DNA from: Paenibacillus silvisoli
GTDB taxonomy: Bacteria > Bacillota > Bacilli > Paenibacillales > Paenibacillaceae
DNA: 64,000 nt
Reading direction: 5' to 3'
Assembly: GCF_030866765.1 (NCBI RefSeq)
Contig: NZ_CP133017.1
Span: forward strand, 2,896,001 to 2,960,000
In this document: piece after piece, positions 35,477 to 43,094 of the stretch
Layout of the letters: every line of letters starts with the position of its first letter
Position numbering within the stretch: the first letter of the stretch is position 1
Notes under the pieces: model-generated
Told to the model about the DNA's origin: nothing
The model's input: the letters and a program-made list of their open reading frames with translations, nothing else
Database searches by the model: none
Position numbers and translations under genes: made by a program

Positions 35477-35536
35477 TTGACAGGAAACCAAATGGTTGTA
35501 TATAATCGGATTCAGAAAGTGAAACCAAATGGTTTC
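35477..35536 (+). promoter_or_regulatory. Consensus sigma-A promoter with twin AACCA-N2-TGGTT operators
   Basis: TTGACA (35,477-35,482) and TATAAT (35,501-35,506) are 18 bases apart. One inverted repeat, AACCA-aa-TGGTT (35,486-35,497), lies in the spacer, and a longer copy, GAAACCA-aa-TGGTTTC (35,521-35,536), lies over the start of transcription, 37 bases centre to centre. Two matched sites on a perfect promoter imply tight repression, possibly by an ArsR-type dimer encoded elsewhere. Confidence 0.8.
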
Positions 35537-35574
35537 GTAATTATTAAACACTCGTCGAAGAGAGGTCATTTTTC

Positions 35575-36027
35575 ATGCTGTTGAACGAAATCAATTATGG
35601 AGCGGTTGCGGTAACGGGCATTCTATCCTTGGTGCTGGGCTTTCTGTGGATGGCCGTCATTTGGAAGAAGCCTTATCAGCGGGACATGTACGGCAAAGTA
35701 TACGGTTCGGCGGATGCGGACGGGCCAAGCAATGCGGAGAAGATGCAATCGTTCATCATTTACATTCTCGTCTCCTTCGTAACGTCGATCGCTTACGCGG
35801 TATGCTTGCAGCTGTGGCAAGCCGGCGGTCAAGCCTTCGGTTATGACGGCGATTCGCTGGCAGGGGCGTTCTGGTTCACGATGCTGCTGACCGCGGGCTA
35901 TACGCTGCCGTTCACGGTCGGCAAAAAGGTATGGCAGTTCAAAAGCTGGACCGTTGTCGCGGTCGACACGTCCTATGAAGTCGTTCGCTTTACGATGCTG
36001 CTGCTGATCTTCTGGTTCTGGAGCTAA
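35575..36027 (+). CDS. DUF1761 membrane protein
   Basis: A 150-residue protein with four membrane segments, starting MLLNEINYGAVAVTGILSLV and carrying FLWMAVIWKKPYQRDMYGK, typical of DUF1761 proteins. Function is unknown. AGAGAGGTCA lies just before ATG 35,575. It is a single-gene unit between a strong twin-operator promoter and its own terminator, so it is probably made only under one specific signal. Confidence 0.8.
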   Translation: MLLNEINYGAVAVTGILSLVLGFLWMAVIWKKPYQRDMYGKVYGSADADGPSNAEKMQSFIIYILVSFVTSIAYAVCLQLWQAGGQAFGYDGDSLAGAFWFTMLLTAGYTLPFTVGKKVWQFKSWTVVAVDTSYEVVRFTMLLLIFWFWS

Positions 36028-36050
36028 CGCGAGATAAGAGCATGCGATTC

Positions 36051-36090
36051 ACCCGGTCCCGCGTGCTTGTTCGCGCGGCCGGGTTTTTCT
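36051..36090 (+). terminator. Rho-independent terminator of the DUF1761 gene
   Basis: ACCCGG/CCGGGT with an inner CCGCG/CGCGG stem, followed by TTTTTCTTTT. Confidence 0.85.
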
Positions 36091-36168
36091 TTTCACCATA
36101 TTTAGGCATATCTGACATCGATCCGCATACGATTAGGCGAAGAATGCGGGGAGAGGGAGGATGCTGAC

Positions 36169-38667
36169 ATGGCCGCGAACGAACAGCAGCTGGCGCAAAT
36201 CGCCTTGGCAAATATGCCGAGCGGAGCCGAGCTGATGTTGATCAACCCGTCAGCCGCGTATGCGGCGGTATGCGCAGCGGATTTAAACGGCGACCGGCTG
36301 CAGGAAATCGCAGCGGTTTACCGGCTTGGCAGCCAGCTTCATCTCATGGTGCTGGAAGCGAGAAACGGTGTTTGGGAAAAGACAGCGGAAGCGAAAGGGC
36401 CGGGCTACGGCGTTTCCCGTCTGTCGGCAATGCCGGTGCTCAGAGCCGGCCGCAACAATTTGATCGTCGGCTGGCAGATCAACGAGCAGTGGTCGAAGCT
36501 GTCGGTTTACGAATGGACGCGCGAGGGACTTCGTGATGTCGCGCCGTCCGGCATGAGCTATAGCTATTTGGATGTACTTGATATGCCGGGGGACAATGGC
36601 CAGGACGGCAAATCGGAGCTCGCGCTTTGGCTGCAAAACAGCGGCGAGTCCTACCGGATTGAAGTGCTGCGGTGGCAGGGAGGCTCATTCGAGCCGGCGC
36701 CGGACGTATACAGCTACTATTATCCGCATGTCGTCCGGTATTACGAACGGCTCGTATGGCGGTATCCGCAATATCCGCTCTACTGGTACTGCCTAGCAGA
36801 CGCACAATATCGCGCAGGTTCGCCGCAGCCTGCGCTCGTGTCGGTTCATCAGGCGATGGCCTTCGCTCAGCCGACCAGGGAAACGCTGCTGGAGCTGGAG
36901 CAGAGCATTCGCGTTGCGCTGGAGCCGGTTCGTTCGCAGCGGCAGACCGGTCTATTCCCGGCTTCGGTCAAAACGATGGACGGCATGAAGTGGGGCTATA
37001 TCGACAGCAAAGGAAGCATGGCGGTGCCGCCTCGCTTCGACGATGCGAGCGATTTTCAGGCCAATGGCCTCGCCGTCGTGGCCGAGCGCGGGAAGTACGG
37101 CATCATCAATTCGTCCGTGCAATTCGTCGTGCCGCCGAAATACGATTCGATCGGCCAATTTTCCGAGCATCGCGCGGCCGTCATCGACAGCCAAGGCTTC
37201 AAGCTGATCAATGAAAGCGGAACGGTGCTGACGAATCGGGCTTATCCGTACATTGCCGATATGAAGGGCGGCAGAGCTTACTTTTACGACAATGTTAAAG
37301 ACAGCGGCGGCATGGATACGACGAAGTACGGCTACTTGGATTTGCAGGGCAATCCGGTAATCCCGGCGCGCTACGAGGAAGCGAACGATTTTCACAACAA
37401 TCAGGCGCTCGTGAAGGTGAAAGACAAGGAATATGCCCTGATCGATCCGAACGGGAGGACGCTCCATACGTACTCGCCTTATGTGTCCGTCGGCTCGCCT
37501 GGCGACGGGCTGCTCTCGTTCGTTAAAGAAGCGGGCGGCAAAGCCGGATACATGGATGAACGGGGCAATGTCGTCATTCAGCCGGCCTTTTACGTCGCGC
37601 TGCCGTTTGAAGACGGCCGGGCCATCGTCAACACCTCCGATACGTACCTGAACAATTACGGCGTCATCAACAAGCAGGGCACGTACATTGTGAAGCCGGA
37701 ATATAACGATATCCGGAATTTGGGCAGCGGCCGGTTTGCGATCGGGCGCGCGATCAATAAAGATCAGCCGTATTTGGGCTCGAACTTCGCGATCGCGGAT
37801 TGGGACGGCAGGCTGCTGACGGACTTCGTTTATACCGACGTGTCCGATTATAAGAACGGTCTCGCGTCGGTCACCGATGCGAAGCAGACCTTCTTCATCG
37901 ATACGAGCGGGAAGCCTGCGCCGGGCTATCCGCGCGTTGACGGCAGCGGATCGCTTACGCTTGAGGAAGGCGGGCTGATCAAAGCGTTCGTCGATCAGCG
38001 GCTCTCTTATTTGGACCGCGCAGGCCGCGTCGTTTGGCAGCAAAACACGGTCATTCCGCTGAAGCCGCCATACTTCGTGAAAGAGGAGAAATATAAGCCG
38101 AACCGCGATTATCTCGTCTATTATCCGCAGGTTGAAGGCATGGCGGACGAAGCAGCCAAACGGTCCGTCAACGAGAAGCTGCGCGAAATGTCGCAGGTGA
38201 AGCCGATCCCGCCGGATACGAAGCTCGAATACTCGTACACCGGCGATTTCGAGGTGGCTTTCTTCAAAAATCAGCTTCTTCAGCTGGAGCTCACCGGCTA
38301 TAACTATCCGTTCGGCGCGGCACACGGCATGCCGACGAGAGTTTACGCGAAAATCGATTTGGTGTCCGGCAAAATGTATGAGCTGAAGGATCTGTTCAAG
38401 CCGGGCAGCGATTACGTCAAGGTGCTGAGCGACATTGTCGGGAAGATGATCAAAGAGGATCCGCAATATTCCTACGTCTTCCCTGACACCTACAAAGGCA
38501 TTCGCCCCGATCAGCCGTTCTTCGTGACGGAGGATGCGCTGCATCTCTATTTCGAGCCGTACGAAATTGCGCCCTATGCGGCCGGGTTTCCGACATTCAC
38601 GATTCCATTTGCCGAAATTCGAAGCCTAATCGATACGAACGGCGCTTTTTGGAAGTCGTTCCATTAA
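36169..38667 (+). CDS. WG-repeat protein with C-terminal DUF4163/DUF3298 domains
   Basis: An 832-residue protein. Residues 35-170 contain integrin-like or VCBS-like stretches (AADLNGDRLQEIAAVY, MPGDNGQDGKSELALW), and residues 185-245 hold a short helical repeat. From 265 to 640 there are at least seven WG-type repeats (GYIDSKGSMAVPPRFDDA, GYLDLQGNPVIPARYEEA, GYMDERGNVVIQPAF and so on). The last 170 residues match DUF4163 and DUF3298 (FFVTEDALHLYFEPYEIAPYA). No signal peptide or anchor is seen, which is odd because related Paenibacillus proteins are exported. GGAGGATGCTGAC precedes ATG. Function unknown. Confidence 0.8.
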   Translation: MAANEQQLAQIALANMPSGAELMLINPSAAYAAVCAADLNGDRLQEIAAVYRLGSQLHLMVLEARNGVWEKTAEAKGPGYGVSRLSAMPVLRAGRNNLIVGWQINEQWSKLSVYEWTREGLRDVAPSGMSYSYLDVLDMPGDNGQDGKSELALWLQNSGESYRIEVLRWQGGSFEPAPDVYSYYYPHVVRYYERLVWRYPQYPLYWYCLADAQYRAGSPQPALVSVHQAMAFAQPTRETLLELEQSIRVALEPVRSQRQTGLFPASVKTMDGMKWGYIDSKGSMAVPPRFDDASDFQANGLAVVAERGKYGIINSSVQFVVPPKYDSIGQFSEHRAAVIDSQGFKLINESGTVLTNRAYPYIADMKGGRAYFYDNVKDSGGMDTTKYGYLDLQGNPVIPARYEEANDFHNNQALVKVKDKEYALIDPNGRTLHTYSPYVSVGSPGDGLLSFVKEAGGKAGYMDERGNVVIQPAFYVALPFEDGRAIVNTSDTYLNNYGVINKQGTYIVKPEYNDIRNLGSGRFAIGRAINKDQPYLGSNFAIADWDGRLLTDFVYTDVSDYKNGLASVTDAKQTFFIDTSGKPAPGYPRVDGSGSLTLEEGGLIKAFVDQRLSYLDRAGRVVWQQNTVIPLKPPYFVKEEKYKPNRDYLVYYPQVEGMADEAAKRSVNEKLREMSQVKPIPPDTKLEYSYTGDFEVAFFKNQLLQLELTGYNYPFGAAHGMPTRVYAKIDLVSGKMYELKDLFKPGSDYVKVLSDIVGKMIKEDPQYSYVFPDTYKGIRPDQPFFVTEDALHLYFEPYEIAPYAAGFPTFTIPFAEIRSLIDTNGAFWKSFH

Positions 38668-38677
38668 GTTCAGTTTG

Positions 38678-38708
38678 AAGGCCGCGTTGGTAGCGGCCTT
38701 TTTAGTTT
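38678..38708 (+). terminator. Rho-independent terminator of the WG-repeat gene
   Basis: AAGGCCGC/GCGGCCTT stem, 7-base loop, then TTTAGTTTT. Confidence 0.88.
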
Positions 38709-38741
38709 TGTATCCTCTGGGACTGGCTTGTCGCCAGCCTG

Positions 38742-38926
38742 CTAACGGTTGCCACAGCGCTTATTTGCTCAAAAACAGCTCTTTTTGACATCTAACGGTT
38801 GCCACAGCGCTTATTTGACCCAAATCGGCATGATTCGCTGCCCCAATCGCCAAATAACGTCGCTGGCAACCGTTAGAAATTCAAAAAGGCATTTTGAGGC
38901 GAAATAGCGCCGCTGGCAACCGTTAG
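38742..38926. repeat. 185-bp palindromic repeat element, copy 1
   Basis: Four copies of a 26-base unit that begins CTAACGGTTGCCA: forward at 38,742-38,767 and 38,792-38,817, then reversed at 38,851-38,876 and 38,901-38,926. The two forward copies start 50 bases apart, and so do the two reversed copies, with 33 bases between the halves. The spacers are also partly complementary. The same geometry occurs at 52,541. No ORF with a ribosome site is present. Confidence 0.9.
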
Positions 38927-38948
38927 AGAAAAGCCTCGCCGAACTCGG

Positions 38949-39045
38949 CGCGATCCCCGCCGCTGGCGGAAGGCCGCGATCCCCGCCGCTGGCGGAAGGC
39001 CGCGATCCCCGCCGCGGGCGGAAGGCCGCGATCCCCGCCGCCGGC
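38949..39045. repeat. 26-bp GC-rich tandem repeat, 3.7 copies
   Basis: A 26-base unit opening CGCGATCCCCGCCGCTGG starts at 38,949, 38,975 and 39,001, with a partial fourth at 39,027. Copies 1 and 2 are identical and copy 3 differs by one base. Recent slippage is likely, and the array runs straight into a terminator hairpin. Confidence 0.92.
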
Positions 39046-39071
39046 CGCGATGTTCGCGGCCTTTTTCTTTT
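39043..39071 (+). terminator. Orphan + strand terminator
   Basis: GGCCGCGA/TCGCGGCC with a 3-base loop and TTTTTCTTTT. The preceding gene already has its own terminator at 38,678, so this one ends an unknown transcript or is a relic copied with the tandem repeat. Confidence 0.75.
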
Positions 39072-39131
39072 GTTCCTCGGCGCTTTGTACTAGAATGAGA
39101 GCAAAAGGTACATCGCGAGGGAGGGATAGCC

Positions 39132-40034
39132 ATGACGCTGCAGCAATTGCGGTATGTGATCGAGGTGGCCAACCGAAGCTCCATTAACGAGGCGGCCAAG
39201 CGATTGTTCATCTCGCAGCCGAGTCTCTCGAACGCGATCAAGGAGCTGGAGGATGAAATCCAGATTACGATCTTCGAGCGGACGAACAAGGGCATTCTGC
39301 TCTCGAAGGCCGGCGCGGAGTTTCTAGGCTATGCGCGGCAGGTGGTGGAGCAGGCGGATTTGTTGGAAAGCCGGTACAAGAACGCCAAGCCGGCGCCGCA
39401 GCATTTTTCCGTCTCGACGCAGCACTACGCGTTTGCCGTCAATGCGTTCGTGAAGTTGGTCAACGAGCATGGACATGACGAATACGAGCTTGCGCTTCGC
39501 GAGACGAAGACGCATGAGATTATTGAGGACGTGCGGACGCAGCGCAGCGAGATCGGGATCTTGTACGTCAACGAGTTTAACAAGAACGTCATCAACCGGC
39601 TGCTGAAGAACGCGAATCTGATGTTCACGAGCCTCTTCACGGCCAAGGCGCATGTGTTCATCAGCGTCTATAATCCGCTCGCCAAGCAGAAGGTGATTAC
39701 GCTCGACCAGCTGCAGGATTACCCGTATTTGCATTTCGAGCAAGGCGAATACAATTCGTTTCATTTTGCCGAGGAGATTTTAAGCACGCTGTCCCATAAA
39801 AAAAGCATCCGGGTCAACGACCGCGCGACGCTGTTCAATCTGCTGATCGGTTTGAACGGGTATACGATTTCGACCGGTGTCTTGAGCGCGGACTTGAACG
39901 GCAACGAGATCATTCCCGTCCCGCTGGAAAGCGAGGAGACGATTCATGTCGGGTGGATTTGCCACCGGAATGCGGCATTGTCGAAGCTGGCGATGGAATA
40001 TGTGGAGGCGCTTCGGGCTGCGGTTGAGGCGTAG
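39132..40034 (+). CDS. LysR-family transcriptional regulator
   Basis: A 300-residue LysR regulator with an N-terminal winged HTH (LQQLRYVIEVANRSSINEAAKRLFISQPSLS split over helices 1-3) and a periplasmic-binding-like effector domain. GAGGGAGGG lies 8 bases before ATG. It sits 119 bases upstream of metE in the same direction with a MET-box-like palindrome between them. This suggests control of methionine or sulfur genes, like MtaR or CmbR in streptococci, but homology to those proteins was not tested. Confidence 0.88.
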   Translation: MTLQQLRYVIEVANRSSINEAAKRLFISQPSLSNAIKELEDEIQITIFERTNKGILLSKAGAEFLGYARQVVEQADLLESRYKNAKPAPQHFSVSTQHYAFAVNAFVKLVNEHGHDEYELALRETKTHEIIEDVRTQRSEIGILYVNEFNKNVINRLLKNANLMFTSLFTAKAHVFISVYNPLAKQKVITLDQLQDYPYLHFEQGEYNSFHFAEEILSTLSHKKSIRVNDRATLFNLLIGLNGYTISTGVLSADLNGNEIIPVPLESEETIHVGWICHRNAALSKLAMEYVEALRAAVEA

Positions 40035-40054
40035 TATTTTTTTCGGCGAAGCGA

Positions 40055-40071
40055 TATAGCTTTTTGCTATA
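40055..40071. promoter_or_regulatory. LysR-type palindrome upstream of metE
   Basis: TATAGC-TTTTT-GCTATA is a perfect inverted repeat with the T-N11-A core of LysR boxes, close in form to streptococcal MET-box TATAGTTT-type sites. Half-sites ATAGTTTATAG follow to 40,090. Confidence 0.6.
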
Positions 40072-40153
40072 ACCAGCAATAGTTTATAGGAGTTACCTTA
40101 TAGCGGCGCATGGATGGTATCTTTTCCTTATCAACGAACGAGGAGAGATAAGG

Positions 40154-42460
40154 ATGGTACATAGCGCTAATCTAGGGTATCCGCGCATCGGACGCGGCCG
40201 TGAATGGAAGAAAGCATTGGAGCAATTTTGGGCGGGGCAGTTGGGTGAGGACGAGCTGCATGCACAGCTAAAAACGATCCGGCTCGGACATCTGCGCAAG
40301 CAGCAGGAGGCCGGCATCGAGTCGATTCCGGTCGGCGACTTCACTTACTATGATCATGTGCTGGATACGGCGGTCATGTTCGGACTGATCCCGGAACGGT
40401 TCGGCGTGCATGACGGCGACGCTGCGGATCTATCGCTTTACTACGCATTGGCGCGTGGCAATCAAGCGGCTGCGGCATGCGAAATGACCAAATGGTTCAA
40501 CACGAACTACCACTACATCGTTCCGGAGCTGAACGAACTGACGCCTCGGTTGACCCGTAACCGGTTGACCGAAGCTTATCGGGAGGCGAAGGACGAGCTC
40601 GGAATCGATGGCCGTCCGGTACTGCTCGGGCTGTATACGTTTCTGAAGCTGTCGAAGGGCTACGCGGAATCGGAAACGGATCAGTGGATCGATGCGCTGC
40701 TGCCGCTTTATGCTCAGGTGCTGCGCGAGCTGGAAGCGGAAGGCGCGGATTGGGTGCAAATCGATGAGCCGGTTCTATGCACGACGCTGAGTGAGGCGGA
40801 CTATGGACGGCTTCAGCGGATCTATGGCGTGATTCGCCAAGAGGCGCCTGGCGTACGCATTCTGCTGCAAACGTACTTCGAAGCGGTCGACGGCTATGAG
40901 GCGGTTGCGGCGCTGCCGGTTCACGGCATTGGGCTGGATTTTGTCCACGATGGCGGCCGAAATTTGGAGGCGGTGTTGAAGTTCGGGTTTCCGGCGGATA
41001 AAGTGCTTGGCGCGGGAATCGTGGATGGACGCGGCATCTGGCGTTCCGACTTGGAAGGGAAGCTGGGAACGCTGGAGCGAATTTCCGAGCGCGTGGATGC
41101 CGATCGCTTGATCGTCCAGCCATCCTGCAGCCTGCTCCATGTGCCGGTGAGCGCGGAGCAGGAGACAGGGCTTGACGACGTGCTGCGCGGCGCGCTCGCG
41201 TTCGCCGATGAGAAGCTTGGCGAAGTGGCGCTGCTGGCTCGAGGGATCCGTGAACGCGGCTCGGAGTCGGAAGCGGTTCGCGAGGCACTGGAGGCGTCGC
41301 GCCGCAAGCGGCAGGCGCTGCAGCAGTCGCCGTCGCGTTCGCGCAGCGAGGCGCTTCAAGGCATCGCCGATCTTGCGACGCAGCCGTTCGCGCGGGCTAG
41401 CAGCTTTGCCTCGCGGCGCGAAACGCAGCAGGCGCGCTGGCAGCTGCCGCTGCTGCCGACGACGACGATCGGCAGCTTTCCGCAGACGGCCGAAGTGCGC
41501 AGCGCGCGGCATCAATGGCGCAAAGGGGCGCTGAGCGAGCAGCAATACGTCGGCTTTATCCAAGAGCAAATCAAGCGTTGGATCGATATTCAGACGGACT
41601 TGGGATTGGACGTTCTCGTGCATGGCGAGTTCGAGCGTACCGACATGGTCGAGTTTTTCGGCGAGAAGCTGGCCGGGTTCGCGTTCACGGCAAACGGCTG
41701 GGTGCAGTCGTACGGCTCGCGCTGCGTGAAGCCGCCGATCATCTTCGGCGATGTGGAGCTTGATACGCCGATGACCGTGGAAGAAACCGTTTATGCGCAG
41801 TCGTTGACGGAGCTGCCGGTGAAGGGGATGCTGACCGGTCCGATCACGATTCTGAACTGGTCGTTCGTTCGCGATGACCTGTCCCGCGAAGAAGTGGCGT
41901 ATCAGATCGCGCTGGCCTTGCGGAAGGAAGTTGAGGCGTTGGAGGCGGCCGGCATCGGCATGATTCAAGTCGATGAGCCGGCGATTCGCGAAGGCTTGCC
42001 GCTGAAACGGGAGCAATGGCCGCATTATTTGAATTGGGCGGTACGCGCCTTCCGTCTGGCGACGGCAACGGTGAAGGACGAAACGCAAATTCATACGCAT
42101 ATGTGCTATAGCGAGTTTAACGAAATCATCGATGCGATCAGCGCGCTCGACGCCGATGTCATCTCGATCGAAACGTCCCGCAGCCACGGGGAATTAATCG
42201 CGAGCTTCGAGAATAAGACGTATGACAAGGGCATCGGCTTAGGCGTGTACGATATTCATAGTCCGCGCATCCCGGCTGTGGGAGAGATGGAAGCGATGAT
42301 CGACCGCGCGCTGCGCGTGCTCGCGCCGGAGCAGTTCTGGATCAATCCGGACTGCGGCTTGAAGACGCGCAGGGAAGAAGAGACCGTGCTCGCGCTGCGG
42401 AATATGGTGGAAGCGACGAAGTCGGCGCGCGCGAAGTATGCCGTGCAAGCGAACGCTTAG
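40154..42460 (+). CDS. metE: Cobalamin-independent methionine synthase
   Basis: A 768-residue enzyme of the usual MetE length that transfers the methyl of 5-methyltetrahydropteroyl-triglutamate to homocysteine. The N-terminal barrel opens with ANLGYPRIGRGREWKKALE. The C-terminal catalytic barrel has PTTTIGSFPQTAEVR and the zinc ligands in THMCYSEF and INPDCGLKTR. The start has GAGGAGAG upstream. No SAM or cobalamin riboswitch is seen in the leader; the LysR palindrome at 40,055 is the likely control point. Confidence 0.95.
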   Translation: MVHSANLGYPRIGRGREWKKALEQFWAGQLGEDELHAQLKTIRLGHLRKQQEAGIESIPVGDFTYYDHVLDTAVMFGLIPERFGVHDGDAADLSLYYALARGNQAAAACEMTKWFNTNYHYIVPELNELTPRLTRNRLTEAYREAKDELGIDGRPVLLGLYTFLKLSKGYAESETDQWIDALLPLYAQVLRELEAEGADWVQIDEPVLCTTLSEADYGRLQRIYGVIRQEAPGVRILLQTYFEAVDGYEAVAALPVHGIGLDFVHDGGRNLEAVLKFGFPADKVLGAGIVDGRGIWRSDLEGKLGTLERISERVDADRLIVQPSCSLLHVPVSAEQETGLDDVLRGALAFADEKLGEVALLARGIRERGSESEAVREALEASRRKRQALQQSPSRSRSEALQGIADLATQPFARASSFASRRETQQARWQLPLLPTTTIGSFPQTAEVRSARHQWRKGALSEQQYVGFIQEQIKRWIDIQTDLGLDVLVHGEFERTDMVEFFGEKLAGFAFTANGWVQSYGSRCVKPPIIFGDVELDTPMTVEETVYAQSLTELPVKGMLTGPITILNWSFVRDDLSREEVAYQIALALRKEVEALEAAGIGMIQVDEPAIREGLPLKREQWPHYLNWAVRAFRLATATVKDETQIHTHMCYSEFNEIIDAISALDADVISIETSRSHGELIASFENKTYDKGIGLGVYDIHSPRIPAVGEMEAMIDRALRVLAPEQFWINPDCGLKTRREEETVLALRNMVEATKSARAKYAVQANA

Positions 42461-42509
42461 CCAGGTTTCAGGCGGGCAGTAAATTGATAAATAGGAATCG
42501 GTGATCGCT

Positions 42510-42743
42510 ATGATAAATGAAGATGTCCGGCTGCAAGAACAACAAGATAAGGCGAAGGTATGTCCCATTTGTCATAGCCGAAACGACTGCGAAGGGAGCC
42601 ATGCTTGCTGGTGCGCCGGCGAGCTGTTCCCGAGCGGGATTTTCGAGCTGGTTCCTGTTGAGCTGCGAGGGAAGGCATGCATTTGCATCGATTGCTTGAA
42701 TGAATTCATGATGGCGAATGGAGAGAAACGGCGGAACAAATAG
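42510..42743 (+). CDS. Cysteine-rich CWC-family protein
   Basis: A 77-residue protein with eight Cys in the pattern CPICHSRNDCEGSHACWCAG ... CICIDC, the signature of the small CWC family, probably a zinc-binding fold of unknown role. ATG 42,510 is chosen; GTG 42,501 is in frame and nearer to AGGAA, so three more residues are possible. It follows metE by 49 bases and is followed by the palindrome array. Confidence 0.85.
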   Translation: MINEDVRLQEQQDKAKVCPICHSRNDCEGSHACWCAGELFPSGIFELVPVELRGKACICIDCLNEFMMANGEKRRNK

Positions 42744-42785
42744 CGTAGTTCGTCCGTCCAAAAGTCGCCCATTCACGAATAATTT

Positions 42786-42957
42786 GTACGAAATTTCGTA
42801 CAAAAATCGTGGTTCGCACGATGAATCTGTTGATTATGTACGATATTTCGTACACTACGAGTAATTCGCTAGTCAAAACCTTCGAAGAAGTACGAATTAT
42901 CGTACAAAACGATAATCTCACCATCTGAAGCATTCGACTGCGTACGATTAATCATAC
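42786..42957. repeat. Array of four 16-bp palindromes with exact 52-bp period
   Basis: GTACGAAATTTCGTAC (42,786), GTACGATATTTCGTAC (42,838), GTACGAATTATCGTAC (42,890) and GTACGATTAATCATAC (42,942) all start 52 bases apart. The three 36-base spacers are unrelated in sequence. Fifty-two bases are about five helical turns, so all sites face the same side of the DNA. No CRISPR-type repeat or cas gene is present. Confidence 0.93.
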
Positions 42958-42964
42958 AAAAGTT

Positions 42965-43020
42965 AAGCTGAGCTCGAGTGGCATGCTGAATGCGGCCCCG
43001 TAGCTCAGTTTTTTTATTTT
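42965..43020 (+). terminator. Hairpin terminator after the palindrome array
   Basis: CTGAGCT (42,968) pairs with AGCTCAG (43,002), extended by A/T pairs, and is followed by seven T. The 27-base loop is long, so function is likely but not certain. Confidence 0.6.
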
Positions 43021-43094
43021 CACCCTCTAGCCAGCTGGAAAAATATTCTGTATTCTATTCAAGCTGCATCAATACGGTCGAGGAGGCGCTCATC

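Noticed and set aside
36952-38544. 530-codon open frame on the minus strand
   Set aside because: It lies antisense to the WG-repeat gene and has an arginine- and isoleucine-rich shadow composition, with no ribosome site or domain.
40775-42187. 470-codon open frame on the minus strand
   Set aside because: It is antisense to metE, which is unmistakable, and its composition is that of a shadow frame.
42786-42957. Repeat-spacer array read as CRISPR
   Set aside because: Repeats are 16-bp full palindromes that vary in the centre, spacers are constant at 36 bp, there are only four repeats, and no cas genes are present.
42994-43010. GGCCCCGTAGCTCAG resembles the 5' end of a tRNA
   Set aside because: It is followed directly by a T run, with no anticodon or T arms. 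It is the right arm of a terminator stem.
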